DNA from: CAWJKP01 sp963843465
GTDB lineage: Bacteria > Planctomycetota > Planctomycetia > Pirellulales > Thermoguttaceae
Length of the DNA stretch: 64,000 nt
Assembly (NCBI GenBank): GCA_963843465.1
Contig: CAWJKP010000001.1
Location: forward strand, 496,001-560,000
Reading direction: 5' to 3'
The number at the start of each line of letters is the position of its first letter. Position 1 is the stretch's first letter. The notes below the pieces were generated by a model, which was not told the DNA's origin, made no database searches, and saw nothing but the letters and a program-made list of their open reading frames with translations. Positions 57,396 through 63,916 of this stretch are shown here, in pieces. The translations under genes and the position numbers were made by a program.

Positions 57396-57962
57396 TCAGA
57401 TTTCCTTCCCCACCGCGAAGGCGTGGCCCAGCGAGCCGCCGACGCCGTAGTAGACCCGGTTGCCGGGCGAGAAGATGATCGGCAGGATCTTGAGAATGTC
57501 CGGCATCCCGGCGGCGTCCAGCACCTCCTCATCGGCCTTCACGTCGAGGATCTGGCCGACGAACTGCGTGTGCAGCCCCAGGTCGTAGACGTGCAAGACC
57601 TTGCACTCCAGTACCAGCGGGCACTCTTGGACGTAGGGAGCATCAACCAGGTCGCTGCGGACGGGCGTCCAGCCGGTGGCGGCGAACTTATCGGTGTCCC
57701 GCCCGCTGACCAGCCCGAAGTAGTCGGCCTCCTTCACCTGGCTCTGCGACGGCACGCTCACGGTGAACACCTTCCGTTCGATCAGGCTGCCGTAGCTGTA
57801 GGTGGCCTTCCGCAGCGACACGGCCACGCAGGGCGGGTCGGAGCAGCAGATGCCGCCCCAGGCGGCCACCATGCCGTTGGGCTTGCCCTGGGCGTCGTAG
57901 GAGCCGACGATCCAGGTGGGGGTGGGAACGATGAGCGTCTTGGCACCGATGGAGCGTTTCAT
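57396..57962 (-). CDS. Flavin reductase-like FMN-binding split-barrel protein
   Basis: 188 residues; ATG 57962 follows ggacggaggccgtcc on the minus strand. Sequence: PTPTWIVGSYDAQGKPNGMV, CVAVSLRKATYSYGSLIERK, VSVPSQSQVKEADYFGLVSG, typical of flavin reductase-like domains that bind FMN or reduce flavins with NAD(P)H. It is located between slipin and rtcA; a link to RNA repair is not established. Complete. Confidence 0.85.
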   Translation of the reverse strand: MKRSIGAKTLIVPTPTWIVGSYDAQGKPNGMVAAWGGICCSDPPCVAVSLRKATYSYGSLIERKVFTVSVPSQSQVKEADYFGLVSGRDTDKFAATGWTPVRSDLVDAPYVQECPLVLECKVLHVYDLGLHTQFVGQILDVKADEEVLDAAGMPDILKILPIIFSPGNRVYYGVGGSLGHAFAVGKEI

Positions 57963-58048
57963 GGACGGCCTCCGTCCTCTTGGTGGGGATGCCGTCCATT
58001 GTCGCCCGTGCGAGCGGCAGGTCAAGTGCCAGCGACATACATAACAAT

Positions 58049-58082
58049 GCCCGAAGGCCAGGATCGCTCCCGGCCTCCGGGC
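58049..58082 (-). terminator. Rho-independent-type terminator of the slipin gene
   Basis: Stem gcccgaaggcc / ggcctccgggc (10 of 11 pairs) with a 12-base loop. On the minus strand it is followed by attgttatg, a T-rich tail. It lies 12 bp after the slipin stop codon and separates it from the flavin reductase gene. Confidence 0.7.
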
Positions 58083-58093
58083 TTCAGGTTCAA

Positions 58094-59206
58094 TCAGAGC
58101 AGGTTCACGACCCGCTCGGCCAAGCCCTTCTCGCCCAGCACGACGTTCAGCTTGCCGCTGGTGGCGACCCGCTCCAGGACTTCCAACTCCCGCAGCCGCA
58201 TGAGCGTCGGGTTGCCCTCCAGCACCTTGGCCGTGTTGGCCTGGCTGCGTATGGCCGCCGTCTCCTCCCGGCGGACGATCAGGTTGGCCTCGGCCGCCTT
58301 CTTGGCCTCCGTGACCTTGTTCATCAGGTCCTTCATGTCGCCCGGCAGGACCACGTCGCGGATGCCTACCGAGATCACTTCCAGACCCAACACAGCCACC
58401 CGCTGCCGGACGATCTCTTCCAGCTCCTTGGCCACGGCGTCCTTGTCGGCCAGGAACTGGTCCAGCTCCCGGCCTCCGACCACCGCCCGCAGGGCCAACT
58501 GGGCCTCGCGGTACAGTGCCTGACGGGCGTCGTCGGCCGCGCTCAGCGCCTTGTGGGCGTCGGCCACCCGGTAGGTCGCTACCGCGTTCAGGCGCAGCGT
58601 GACCTTGTCGGCGGTCATGATCTCCTGGCCGCCGATGTCCAGCATCGTCTCGCGCAGGTCCGCCGGCACGAGCATGATCTTCGCCATGTTCTTCCAGAAG
58701 GCATACTTGCCCGGCGGCAGGGTCTCGACGTAGCGGCCGTCCTCAAACAGCACGCCGACATGACCCTGCTCGACGGCAAAGGCGTCCAGCAGCCGGTCGG
58801 CCATCGCCGAGCGGACGATTACCTGGATGTCCTTGTGCTCGAAACGGACCTTGCGGGCGTCGATCACCTCGACGGCGACCTCCCGGAAGGTGGTCCAGTA
58901 GGCGTACAGGCCCGGTGGCAGGATGTGGCTGAACCGGCCGTCCACCCACACCAGCGCCCGCTCGTAGTCCTTGAGGTCCAGGACCACGGCGCGGTCCTTC
59001 AGCGCACCCGAGCGGACGATCACATCGAGCTTCTCGTGGGCCAGCCACGGGCTGCGCTGCGAGACGACCTCCACCTTGACCTTGCCCAGCGGGTCGAAGA
59101 ACCAGCGCCGGCCAGTGCCAAGCAGGCCCTTGAACTCGCCGTCGCGGAAGTACAGGCCCATTTCGTAGCTGCGAATCTTGATGATCTTTAGCGCAAGTGC
59201 AGTCAT
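58094..59206 (-). CDS. Slipin (SPFH/band-7) family protein
   Basis: 370 residues. An N-terminal extension (about 1-120; YEMGLYFRDGEFKGLLGTGR, PPGLYAYWTTFREVAVEVID) precedes the SPFH core (VGVLFEDGRYVETLPPGKYA, EIMTADKVTLRLNAVATYRV, AVLGLEVISVGIRDVVLPGD). A coiled-coil-like segment follows (LMNKVTEAKKAAEANLIVRR). Slipins of this size are found beside RtcB/RtcA in predicted RNA-repair operons. It probably oligomerises at the membrane or forms a cage-like assembly. ATG 59206 follows ggaaggtgaag-like sequence on the minus strand. Confidence 0.9.
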   Translation of the reverse strand: MTALALKIIKIRSYEMGLYFRDGEFKGLLGTGRRWFFDPLGKVKVEVVSQRSPWLAHEKLDVIVRSGALKDRAVVLDLKDYERALVWVDGRFSHILPPGLYAYWTTFREVAVEVIDARKVRFEHKDIQVIVRSAMADRLLDAFAVEQGHVGVLFEDGRYVETLPPGKYAFWKNMAKIMLVPADLRETMLDIGGQEIMTADKVTLRLNAVATYRVADAHKALSAADDARQALYREAQLALRAVVGGRELDQFLADKDAVAKELEEIVRQRVAVLGLEVISVGIRDVVLPGDMKDLMNKVTEAKKAAEANLIVRREETAAIRSQANTAKVLEGNPTLMRLRELEVLERVATSGKLNVVLGEKGLAERVVNLL

Positions 59207-59814
59207 CCTTCACCTTCCGGGTATTCCGGGTTTTGGGTGGACAGTATTTCATGCCTAACGGGGGGCTGCGCCCCAGACCCCGGGATTTTCTGAGGTATTG
59301 CAGGGCAAATGAATGGGGGTAGGAAGAGAACCGTCATGGCGGCCGTCTCGACTGTCCTTACGCCCCACCCAAATCCCGGAAGAGCCCACCTTCCTTCCTA
59401 CCGCCTATTGCGGCAGTCTCCGTTTCGTTTTGCGTCGTGTCAGGCAAAGCCGTTGGGCGGCGGAGCTAGCGGCGATCACACGAACGAATGCGGAGTGTCG
59501 TTTGAGCATCAACGTAGCCTTGGGCGGCACGGCGACTTCCATCGGGCTTGTCGCCGCCGGGGCAAGCCCCGACGCAAGTCGCCCGACATCCGTTGCCGCT
59601 TGCCGAAGGCCCGTCGAAGCGGTATCCACGCACTGCATGGCAGTCGCCCGTGCTGCCACCCGCGATGGCGTGCCGAGCTTGCGCCGATTCCTCCGGGAGC
59701 CGCTGGAAGGCGACGGCCCGGATTCCTCAACGCCGCCGGCCGCTCGCTCGCCGGTGGCCGATCGAACATTGGCCCGCCTCCCTCGGGCCGCTTGGAGCAG
59801 GTTTTCAGCCTGCG
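59207..59814. other. Region upstream of slipin and downstream of the tRNA array
   Basis: About 600 bp. No similar protein seen on either strand. It should carry the slipin promoter (minus). A short hairpin ggggcaagcccc lies near 59560. Confidence 0.3.
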
Positions 59815-59886
59815 GTCTTGGTACGGGAGTCGAACCCGCGACAGCCAGATTTACGGTCTGGTGCTCTACCACTGAGCTAACCGTTA
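59815..59886 (-). tRNA. tRNA-like gene, anticodon GTA (Tyr-type), class I, atypical
   Basis: Cloverleaf with standard D-arm (tagctcagtggtagagc) and T-arm (gcgggttcgactcccgt); anticodon stem ccaga/tctgg, loop ccgtaaa. Position 33 is C. The acceptor stem has two mismatches. Bacterial tRNA-Tyr is normally class II, so it may be a degenerate tRNA. No CCA encoded. Confidence 0.55.
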
Positions 59887-59992
59887 CACACGGTTGACAC
59901 GACCTTCGGTCAGAACCCATGAACGGAACACACGTCGCCAACCGCCTCGCTGGAGGACAGGGTGGCGTGCGCCGTTGGCCCGGCCGTATCAG

Positions 59993-60063
59993 AGACGCCG
60001 GTGGGAATCGAACCCACTTGAACCGGGTTGCAGCCGGTCACCTTGCCATCTGGCTCCAGCGTC
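59993..60063 (-). tRNA. tRNA-Cys(GCA)
   Basis: Acceptor gacgctg/cggcgtc, anticodon loop ctgcaac, T-loop ttcgatt, U73, which is the Cys identity base. Class I. CCA not encoded. Confidence 0.85.
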
Positions 60064-60066
60064 AAG

Positions 60067-60139
60067 TGTCCTCGCCAGGAGTCGAGCCTGGTCTTCGACC
60101 TTCGCGGGGTCGCGTGCAAATCCCCCACACTCCGAGGAC
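60067..60139 (-). tRNA. tRNA-Arg(GCG), atypical
   Basis: Acceptor gtcctcg/cgaggac perfect; anticodon stem cgacc/ggtcg, loop ccgcgaa. C33, and anticodon GCG instead of the usual ACG (inosine). T-loop ctcgact starts with C54 instead of T54. Confidence 0.65.
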
Positions 60140-60153
60140 ATATTTCCCTTCAG

Positions 60154-60225
60154 CGCCCCGCCGAGGAATTGAACCCCGTCTTGCAGTTCCGAAGACTGCC
60201 GTGCTGTCCGGCGCACCCGCAGGGC
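60154..60225 (-). tRNA. tRNA-Arg(TCG)
   Basis: Acceptor gccctgc/gcggggc, D-stem gtgc/gcac, anticodon loop cttcgga with U33, T-loop ttcaatt. Class I. Confidence 0.85.
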
Positions 60226-60238
60226 TTCTCAATCGAGT

Positions 60239-60308
60239 ATCCCGACCAGGAATCGAACCTGGACCTGGACCTTCGGAGGGTCCTATGCGATCCGCTACAC
60301 CATCGGGA
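60239..60308 (-). tRNA. tRNA-Arg(CCG)
   Basis: Acceptor tcccgat/gtcggga, anticodon loop ctccgaa with U33, T-loop ttcgatt. Class I. Confidence 0.85.
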
Positions 60309-60320
60309 CATGAATCAAGG

Positions 60321-60392
60321 AGCCGACGACTGGACTTGCACCAACATCGAGCGGCTTACAGGACCGCTGCCTTTCTGTTCGGCCACGTCGGT
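60321..60392 (-). tRNA. tRNA-Thr(TGT), atypical
   Basis: Anticodon stem gcggt/gccgc, loop cctgtaa: C33. Acceptor accgacg/cgtcggc with a 1-72 mismatch. T-loop tgcaagt differs from TTCRANT. Confidence 0.6.
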
Positions 60393-60397
60393 ACAAG

Positions 60398-60467
60398 CAG
60401 CAGTGCAGGGAGTCGAACCCCGAGGGGCGGTTTTGGAGACCGCCTGCTTGCCCGCAAGCACACTGCT
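60398..60467 (-). tRNA. tRNA-Trp(CCA)
   Basis: Acceptor agcagtg/cactgct perfect, anticodon loop ctccaaa with U33, G73 as in bacterial tRNA-Trp. D-arm is a long stem (tgcttg/caagca) with a four-base loop. Confidence 0.85.
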
Positions 60468-60506
60468 ATGGCTCCCGGCCTGGCGGCCGGGGAGCCGGCG
60501 TAACGA

Positions 60507-61103
60507 CTACTTCTGCAACTCAACGTTCCAGTAGGCTTCGCTGATGAACTTCGACCAGCTTGCGATTCGCATCGTGTGGTCGGCGTACAACGGCTTCCAC
60601 GTCGGCCGGACGGGTTGCTTGCGCACGCGCATCCGTGCCTGCTCCGGCGTGCGGTCGGCCTTGCGCTTGTTACAGGCCATACAAGCCAGCACGCAGTTCT
60701 CCCATCTCGACACGCCACCTTGCGACCGCGGCAACACGTGGTCGATCGTCAGTTCGTCGCTGCCCGGCTGCGCACCGCAGTATTGGCAGGTGTAGTGGTC
60801 CCGCTTGAACACGTTGCGGCGGCTGAAGGTCACTGCGCCCAACGGGAGCCGATCGTAGCCGGTCAATGCCACGACTTCGGGCACCCGCAGCCGGAACCGA
60901 ACCGCCTGGACGAACGCCTCGCCATCCCGCGGCTTCAGCCTCGACCAGTCCTCCCACGTGTAAAGCTGGAAGTCCTCCGGGTCCACCACGCGGGCCGACT
61001 CGTTCCAGAGCAGGACCAACGCCCGCTCCACGGTCGCCACGTGGACCGGCTGCCAGTTGCGGTTCAGGATCAGCGTCGGTTGTTCAAGAACTTTGGCGAC
61101 CAT
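60507..61103 (-). CDS. HNH endonuclease
   Basis: 198 residues from ATG 61103, preceded by ggagatcacg on the minus strand. The N-terminal half (LILNRNWQPVHVATVERALV, SRLKPRDGEAFVQAVRFRLR) matches the HNH proteins common in planctomycetes. The nuclease core is YTCQYCGAQPGSDELTIDHV followed by LPRSQGG and ENCVLACMACNKRKADRTPE, with two CxxC zinc pairs and the HNH residues. It stands inside the tRNA array, between tRNA-Trp and tRNA-His, on the same strand. Could act on DNA; a role in array movement is speculation. Confidence 0.9.
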   Translation of the reverse strand: MVAKVLEQPTLILNRNWQPVHVATVERALVLLWNESARVVDPEDFQLYTWEDWSRLKPRDGEAFVQAVRFRLRVPEVVALTGYDRLPLGAVTFSRRNVFKRDHYTCQYCGAQPGSDELTIDHVLPRSQGGVSRWENCVLACMACNKRKADRTPEQARMRVRKQPVRPTWKPLYADHTMRIASWSKFISEAYWNVELQK

Positions 61104-61122
61104 CGTGATCTCCGTAAATAAG

Positions 61123-61197
61123 GGTGTCCGGGGAGAGTCGAACTCCCACCCTCTGGTTCACAGCCAGCCGTGCAGTGACCGCTACACCACGGACACC
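61123..61197 (-). tRNA. tRNA-His(GTG)
   Basis: G at position -1 opposite C73, as expected for His. Acceptor gtgtccg/cggacac, anticodon loop ctgtgaa with U33, T-loop ttcgact. Confidence 0.85.
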
Positions 61198-61210
61198 ATG
61201 CGTTCGTCAG

Positions 61211-61282
61211 CACCCCGACCAGGACTCGAACCCGGAACACCTCGGTAGAAACGAGGCATGATGTCCATTTCACCATCGGGGC
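61211..61282 (-). tRNA. tRNA-Arg(TCT)
   Basis: Acceptor gccccga/tcggggt, anticodon stem cctcg/cgagg, loop tttctac with U33. T-loop ttcgagt. Class I. Confidence 0.85.
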
Positions 61283-61287
61283 GAAAG

Positions 61288-61373
61288 CGGAAGGCATGGG
61301 ATTTGAACCCACATCCCCGTGAGGGGGCACGGTTTAGCAAACCGGCTCGGCCAGCCGTATCCGACTACCTTCC
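61288..61373 (-). tRNA. tRNA-Ser(GCT)
   Basis: Class II: long variable arm gccccctcacggggat. Acceptor ggaaggt/gccttcc, anticodon loop ttgctaa with U33, G73. T-loop ttcaaat. Confidence 0.85.
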
Positions 61374-61382
61374 GTAATCAAG

Positions 61383-61453
61383 TGGACCCGCCGGGAATCG
61401 AACCCGGATTTCCGCCACGCCAGGGCGGTGTCGTCCCTTTGGACCACGAGCCC
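61383..61453 (-). tRNA. tRNA-Ala(GGC)
   Basis: Acceptor gggctcg/cgggtcc, anticodon stem ccgcc/ggcgg, loop ctggcgt with U33, A73. The 3-prime end reads agtggaccc on the plus strand, as does the end of the IS element nearby. Confidence 0.8.
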
Positions 61454-61466
61454 GTCTCTTTATCAG

Positions 61467-61539
61467 TGGACCGGATGGGAGTCGAACCCATCGCACCGAT
61501 CTTGCAGGGATCAGTCGCCTCCACGGAACATGCCAGCCC
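61467..61539 (-). tRNA. tRNA-Ala(TGC), atypical
   Basis: Acceptor gggctgg/ccggtcc, anticodon stem tgatc/gatcg, loop cctgcaa: C33. The D-arm does not fold well. T-loop ttcgact, A73. Confidence 0.65.
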
Positions 61540-61550
61540 ACAAGCTCAAG

Positions 61551-61622
61551 AGGTCCGTCCGGGACTCGAACCCGGCCTTCTTCCTTACCGAGGAAGCGTG
61601 CCGCCAAGAACACCTACAGACC
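61551..61622 (-). tRNA. tRNA-Thr(GGT), atypical
   Basis: Acceptor ggtctgt/acggacc, anticodon stem cttcc/ggaag, loop tcggtaa: C33. T-loop ttcgagt. Class I. Confidence 0.65.
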
Positions 61623-61628
61623 GTCGAG

Positions 61629-61701
61629 TGATCCCGGACGGACTCGAACCGTCGTCTTCCTGGCTGTCGCCCAGGCGTCATTGCCGCTGGACCAGGGGAT
61701 C
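61629..61701 (-). tRNA. tRNA-Val(GAC), atypical
   Basis: Acceptor gatcccc/cgggatc (one mismatch), anticodon stem cctgg/ccagg, loop gcgacag: C33. T-loop ttcgagt, A73. Confidence 0.65.
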
Positions 61702-61708
61702 ATTCCAG

Positions 61709-61782
61709 TGACCGAGGTGGGACTCGAACCCACAGGCACCAGTCTCTCGAACTGGCCGCTGTGCCGATTTGCGTACCCGGTC
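61709..61782 (-). tRNA. tRNA-Leu(GAG), atypical
   Basis: Acceptor gaccggg/ctcggtc, anticodon stem ccagt/actgg, loop tcgagag: C33. The D-loop is Leu-like (caaatcggca), but the variable arm is only about five bases (tgcct). A73. Confidence 0.65.
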
Positions 61783-61783
61783 G

Positions 61784-61852
61784 TGGCGGGTCCCGGAGTT
61801 GCACCGGGCGGTCCAGGCTTATGAGACCCGGTTGAGCCTACGCCCACCCGCA
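61784..61852 (-). tRNA. tRNA-Met(CAT)
   Basis: Anticodon loop ctcataa with U33; stem cgggt/gcctg has two wobble pairs. Acceptor tgcgggt/acccgcc has a mismatch at 1-72, as in initiators, but the anticodon stem lacks the three G-C pairs. T-loop tgcaact. Confidence 0.65.
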
Positions 61853-61853
61853 G

Positions 61854-61922
61854 TTGCAGGCCCCGGTATCGAACCGGGCGACCGGCCGTATGAAAGCCAG
61901 TTGGGCACCTGCCGCGCCTGCA
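61854..61922 (-). tRNA. tRNA-Met(CAT), second gene
   Basis: Acceptor tgcaggc/gcctgca perfect. Anticodon stem tggct/ggccg, loop ttcatac with U33. T-loop ttcgata. May be an elongator Met or an Ile tRNA with modified C34; these cannot be told apart by anticodon. Confidence 0.7.
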
Positions 61923-61931
61923 CTGTGTCAG

Positions 61932-62015
61932 TGACCACGGGGAGGCTCGAACTCCCAATGCCGCAAGGGCACGACGTTCTGACCGTCGCGTGTCTGCCAA
62001 TTCCACCACATGGTC
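61932..62015 (-). tRNA. tRNA-Leu(CAG)
   Basis: Class II with variable arm tgcccttgcggcat. Acceptor gaccatg/cgtggtc, anticodon stem cgacg/cgtcg, loop gtcagaa with U33, A73. The only standard Leu tRNA among four here. Confidence 0.85.
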
Positions 62016-62027
62016 ATGTTGCTTGAG

Positions 62028-62100
62028 CGGCCCGTGCGGGAGTTGAACCCGCCTTTCCGGCTTGAGGGGCCAGCGTCCTGTACCGATAGACGAACGAGCC
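62028..62100 (-). tRNA. tRNA-Glu(CTC), atypical
   Basis: Acceptor ggctcgt/acgggcc, anticodon stem ctggc/gccgg, loop ccctcaa: C33. T-loop ttcaact, G73 as in Glu. Confidence 0.7.
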
Positions 62101-62108
62101 TTGTCGAG

Positions 62109-62142
62109 TGCGCCGGGCAGGAGTTGAACCTGCATAGCCTAT
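62109..62142 (-). tRNA. tRNA-Tyr(GTA), 3-prime half, split by IS element
   Basis: Contains the T-arm (gcaggttcaactcctgc), acceptor strand ccggcgc and A73. The acceptor pairs perfectly with gcgtcgg at 63546-63552. The 5-prime half lies on the other side of the IS element. Confidence 0.8.
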
Positions 62143-62216
62143 AGTGGACCCAAGAAACTGGACCACGACTTTAGGTCGAAATCGTGGTAGGATTGGTCCA
62201 GACTTGGGAGGGTTAC

Positions 62217-62507
62217 ATGGGAGCGAAACGACGGCGGATCGAGGCTGGCGTGAAGGCGAAGGTGGCGTTGGCAGCGATGCGGGGGGACCGCACGACGAGC
62301 CAATTGGTGTCCCAGTTCGGCGTTCATTCGACGCAGATCGGTCAATGGAAACGGCGTCTGCTTGACGGTGCAGCGGAGTTGTTCTCCGACGACCGTCGCC
62401 GCGAGGTCCAGGGCCAGGACGCGTTAATCGCCGAGTTGTATGAGCAGATCGGGCGGCTTCAAATGGAGGCGGCCTGGTTGAAAAAAAAAGTTGCCCGACT
62501 CGATTGA
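62217..62507 (+). CDS. IS3-family OrfA (DNA-binding part of transposase)
   Basis: 96 residues from ATG 62217, preceded by gggagggttac. Helix-turn-helix (KAKVALAAMRGDRTTSQLVS, FGVHSTQIGQWKRRLLDGAA) then a leucine-zipper-like helix (DALIAELYEQIGRLQMEAAW) which serves in dimerisation. It ends shortly after a run of nine A bases (62481-62489), where a frame change would lead to orfB. Confidence 0.9.
   Translation: MGAKRRRIEAGVKAKVALAAMRGDRTTSQLVSQFGVHSTQIGQWKRRLLDGAAELFSDDRRREVQGQDALIAELYEQIGRLQMEAAWLKKKVARLD
62481..62489 (+). promoter_or_regulatory. A9 slippery run between orfA and orfB
   Basis: Nine A bases followed by g. The orfB frame is +1 (equal to -2) relative to orfA and opens at 62482, directly after a TGA. 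IS3 elements normally use a -1 shift; here transcription slippage on A9 (loss of one A) or a length error in the run would join the frames. Confidence 0.6.
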
Positions 62508-63315
62508 GTTCAAGCGGGAGTGTATCGAAACGGACCATTTGCGGCTGAGCGTTCGCCGGCAATGCGAGCTGCTGGGCTTGAACCGATCGAGTTGGTACTA
62601 CGAGGCGGTGGGCGAGTCGCCGGAGAACCTGGCGTTGATGCGTCGGATCGACGAGCAGTACCTGAGGAAACCCTACTACGGCAGCCGGAAGATGGCGGAG
62701 GTGATGGGCATCGATCGCAAGCGGGCGCAGCGGCTGATGCGGTTGATGGGCCTGGAGGCGATTTACCCCAAGCCGCGTCTGTCGCAGAACACGAAGGAAC
62801 ACCGGACTTACCCCTATTTGTTGCGGGATGTGAAGATCGTGCGCCCCGACCAGGTGTGGTCCAGCGACATCACCTACGTGCCCATGCCCCAGGGCTGGAT
62901 GTACTTGACGGTGGTCATGGACTGGTTCAGCCGTTACGTCCTGTCGTGGCGGTTGTCGAACACCTTGGATGGATGGTTTTGTTTGGAGGCGTTGGAGGAA
63001 GCATTGGGCGGCGGCACGCCGGAGATCTTCAACACGGACCAGGGCGTGCAGTACACGGCCGAAGCGTTTACCGGTCGCCTGGAGAAGGCGGGCGTGGCCG
63101 TGAGCATGGATGGGCGTGGCCGCTGGATGGACAACGTATTCGTGGAGCGTTTGTGGCGGACGGTGAAGTATGAGCACCTCTACCTGCACGACTATGCGAC
63201 GCCGCGAGCCTTGCAGGCGGGCCTGGCGGCCTACTTTCCGGACTACAACGAGGAGCGGATTCATGCGGCCTTGGACTACCAAACGCCGATGGCGGTCTAC
63301 CATGAAACAACATGA
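62482..63315 (+). CDS. IS3-family OrfB (DDE transposase), expressed by frame change
   Basis: The frame opens at 62482 after a stop codon, with no start codon carrying a good ribosome site; a GUG/UUG start at about 62491 is possible but typical products are OrfAB fusions. The catalytic triad is in VWSSDITYVPM (first Asp), IFNTDQGVQYTAEAF (second Asp) and GRGRWMDNVFVERLWRTVKY (Glu). Helix-turn-helix and IS3-type HTH_21 segment (RKPYYGSRKMAEVMGIDRKR) precede it. It appears complete, so the element may be active if the frame change works. Confidence 0.9.
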   Translation, partial: KKKLPDSIEFKRECIETDHLRLSVRRQCELLGLNRSSWYYEAVGESPENLALMRRIDEQYLRKPYYGSRKMAEVMGIDRKRAQRLMRLMGLEAIYPKPRLSQNTKEHRTYPYLLRDVKIVRPDQVWSSDITYVPMPQGWMYLTVVMDWFSRYVLSWRLSNTLDGWFCLEALEEALGGGTPEIFNTDQGVQYTAEAFTGRLEKAGVAVSMDGRGRWMDNVFVERLWRTVKYEHLYLHDYATPRALQAGLAAYFPDYNEERIHAALDYQTPMAVYHETT

Positions 63316-63493
63316 GCCGACGATAATGTGTCATCATAATGACTCACTTTCGCGCACAAATGGGAAAATCAAACGGTACTCATAGCGGTGGGTGCGACTC
63401 TGCGGCCGCGCGAGACCTGGGAAGGGTCTCGCGGGCCGCCAGTCCTCTCTACCTAAGAAATCGCGTTTCGTGGTCTAGACAAACGGGTCCACT

Positions 63494-63552
63494 TCAGCCT
63501 TTCAGGCTGGCTGCTTTACAGGCAGTTGGGCACGCCGATGCCCAGCCGACGC
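63494..63552 (-). tRNA. tRNA-Tyr(GTA), 5-prime half, split by IS element
   Basis: Acceptor gcgtcgg, D-arm ggcgtgccc-type, anticodon stem ctgc/gcag with loop ctgtaaa (U33, GTA), and the class II variable arm cagcctgaaaggctg. It ends at the element border; the T-arm and 3-prime acceptor are at 62109. Confidence 0.8.
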
Positions 63553-63565
63553 ATTTTGTTCGCAG

Positions 63566-63640
63566 TGGCGCAGGCGGGAGTCGAACCCGCACATCACCAA
63601 GGTTTGAGCTTGGCCGCTTTGCCGATTTGCGTACCGCGCC
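63566..63640 (-). tRNA. tRNA-Leu(CAA), short variable arm
   Basis: Acceptor ggcgcgg/ctgcgcc, anticodon stem ccaag/cttgg, loop ctcaaac with U33. D-loop caaatcggca as in the Leu(GAG) gene. Variable region only about six bases (tgatgt). A73. Confidence 0.7.
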
Positions 63641-63652
63641 ATGTTCTTCCAG

Positions 63653-63727
63653 CGCCCTCGACGGGATTTGAACCCGCGATCTCCTGCGTGACAGGCAGGC
63701 GAGCACTCCAAGCTGCTCCACGAGAAC
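63653..63727 (-). tRNA. tRNA-Asp(GTC)
   Basis: Acceptor gttctcg/cgagggc, D-stem gagc/gctc, anticodon stem cctgc/gcagg, loop ctgtcac with U33, G73. Confidence 0.85.
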
Positions 63728-63740
63728 AACGGTTTTCCAA

Positions 63741-63814
63741 TGGCCCTGGTGGGACTCGAACCCACAGCATCCCTGGTTCTAAGCCAAGGTGGTCTGCCGT
63801 TTGCCTACCGGGCC
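63741..63814 (-). tRNA. tRNA-Leu(TAG), short variable arm
   Basis: Acceptor ggcccgg/cagggcc (one mismatch), anticodon stem cttgg/ccagg, loop cttagaa with U33. Variable region about six bases (gatgct). A73. Confidence 0.7.
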
Positions 63815-63815
63815 G

Positions 63816-63909
63816 TGCCCAGGGCCGGAGTCGAACCCGCAACCGCCTGCGACCACCGCTGCGCGGCGGTGCCCGAGCCAAGCCGCTCTGCCAATTGGCG
63901 TACCTGGGC
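63816..63909 (-). tRNA. tRNA-like gene, 94 nt, anticodon unassigned
   Basis: Acceptor gcccagg/cctgggc perfect; T-loop ttcgact with one T-stem mismatch; A73. The middle is too long and holds extra stems (gccaattggc, gagcggcttggctc, caccgccgcgcagcggtg). No standard seven-base anticodon loop can be placed. D-loop start resembles the Leu genes. Not tRNA-Sec: no TCA. Confidence 0.5.
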
Positions 63910-63916
63910 AATCAAG

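Larger units (their letters stand above)
62143..63493 (+). mobile_element. IS3-family insertion sequence inserted in tRNA-Tyr
   Basis: 1351 bp with 25-bp imperfect terminal inverted repeats (62143-62167 and 63469-63493; 18 of 25 bases match; both begin agtggaccc and end gaccacg). It carries orfA and orfB. Between orfB and the right end are 175 non-coding bases with a strong hairpin (63402-63439; gcggcc ... ggccgc plus cgcgagacc ... ggtctcgcg). I see no clear target duplication. It interrupts tRNA-Tyr at its variable arm. Confidence 0.85.

Noticed and set aside
61319..61711. Short open frames running through the tRNA array
   Set aside because: They translate tRNA sequence (repeated RxxGxEPG patterns from the T-arm) and are artefacts.
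62014..63303. A 429-codon minus-strand open frame
   Set aside because: It is antisense to the IS transposase and runs through tRNA genes.
63816..63909. tRNA-Sec
   Set aside because: The length fits, but there is no TCA anticodon and no selenocysteine genes are visible.
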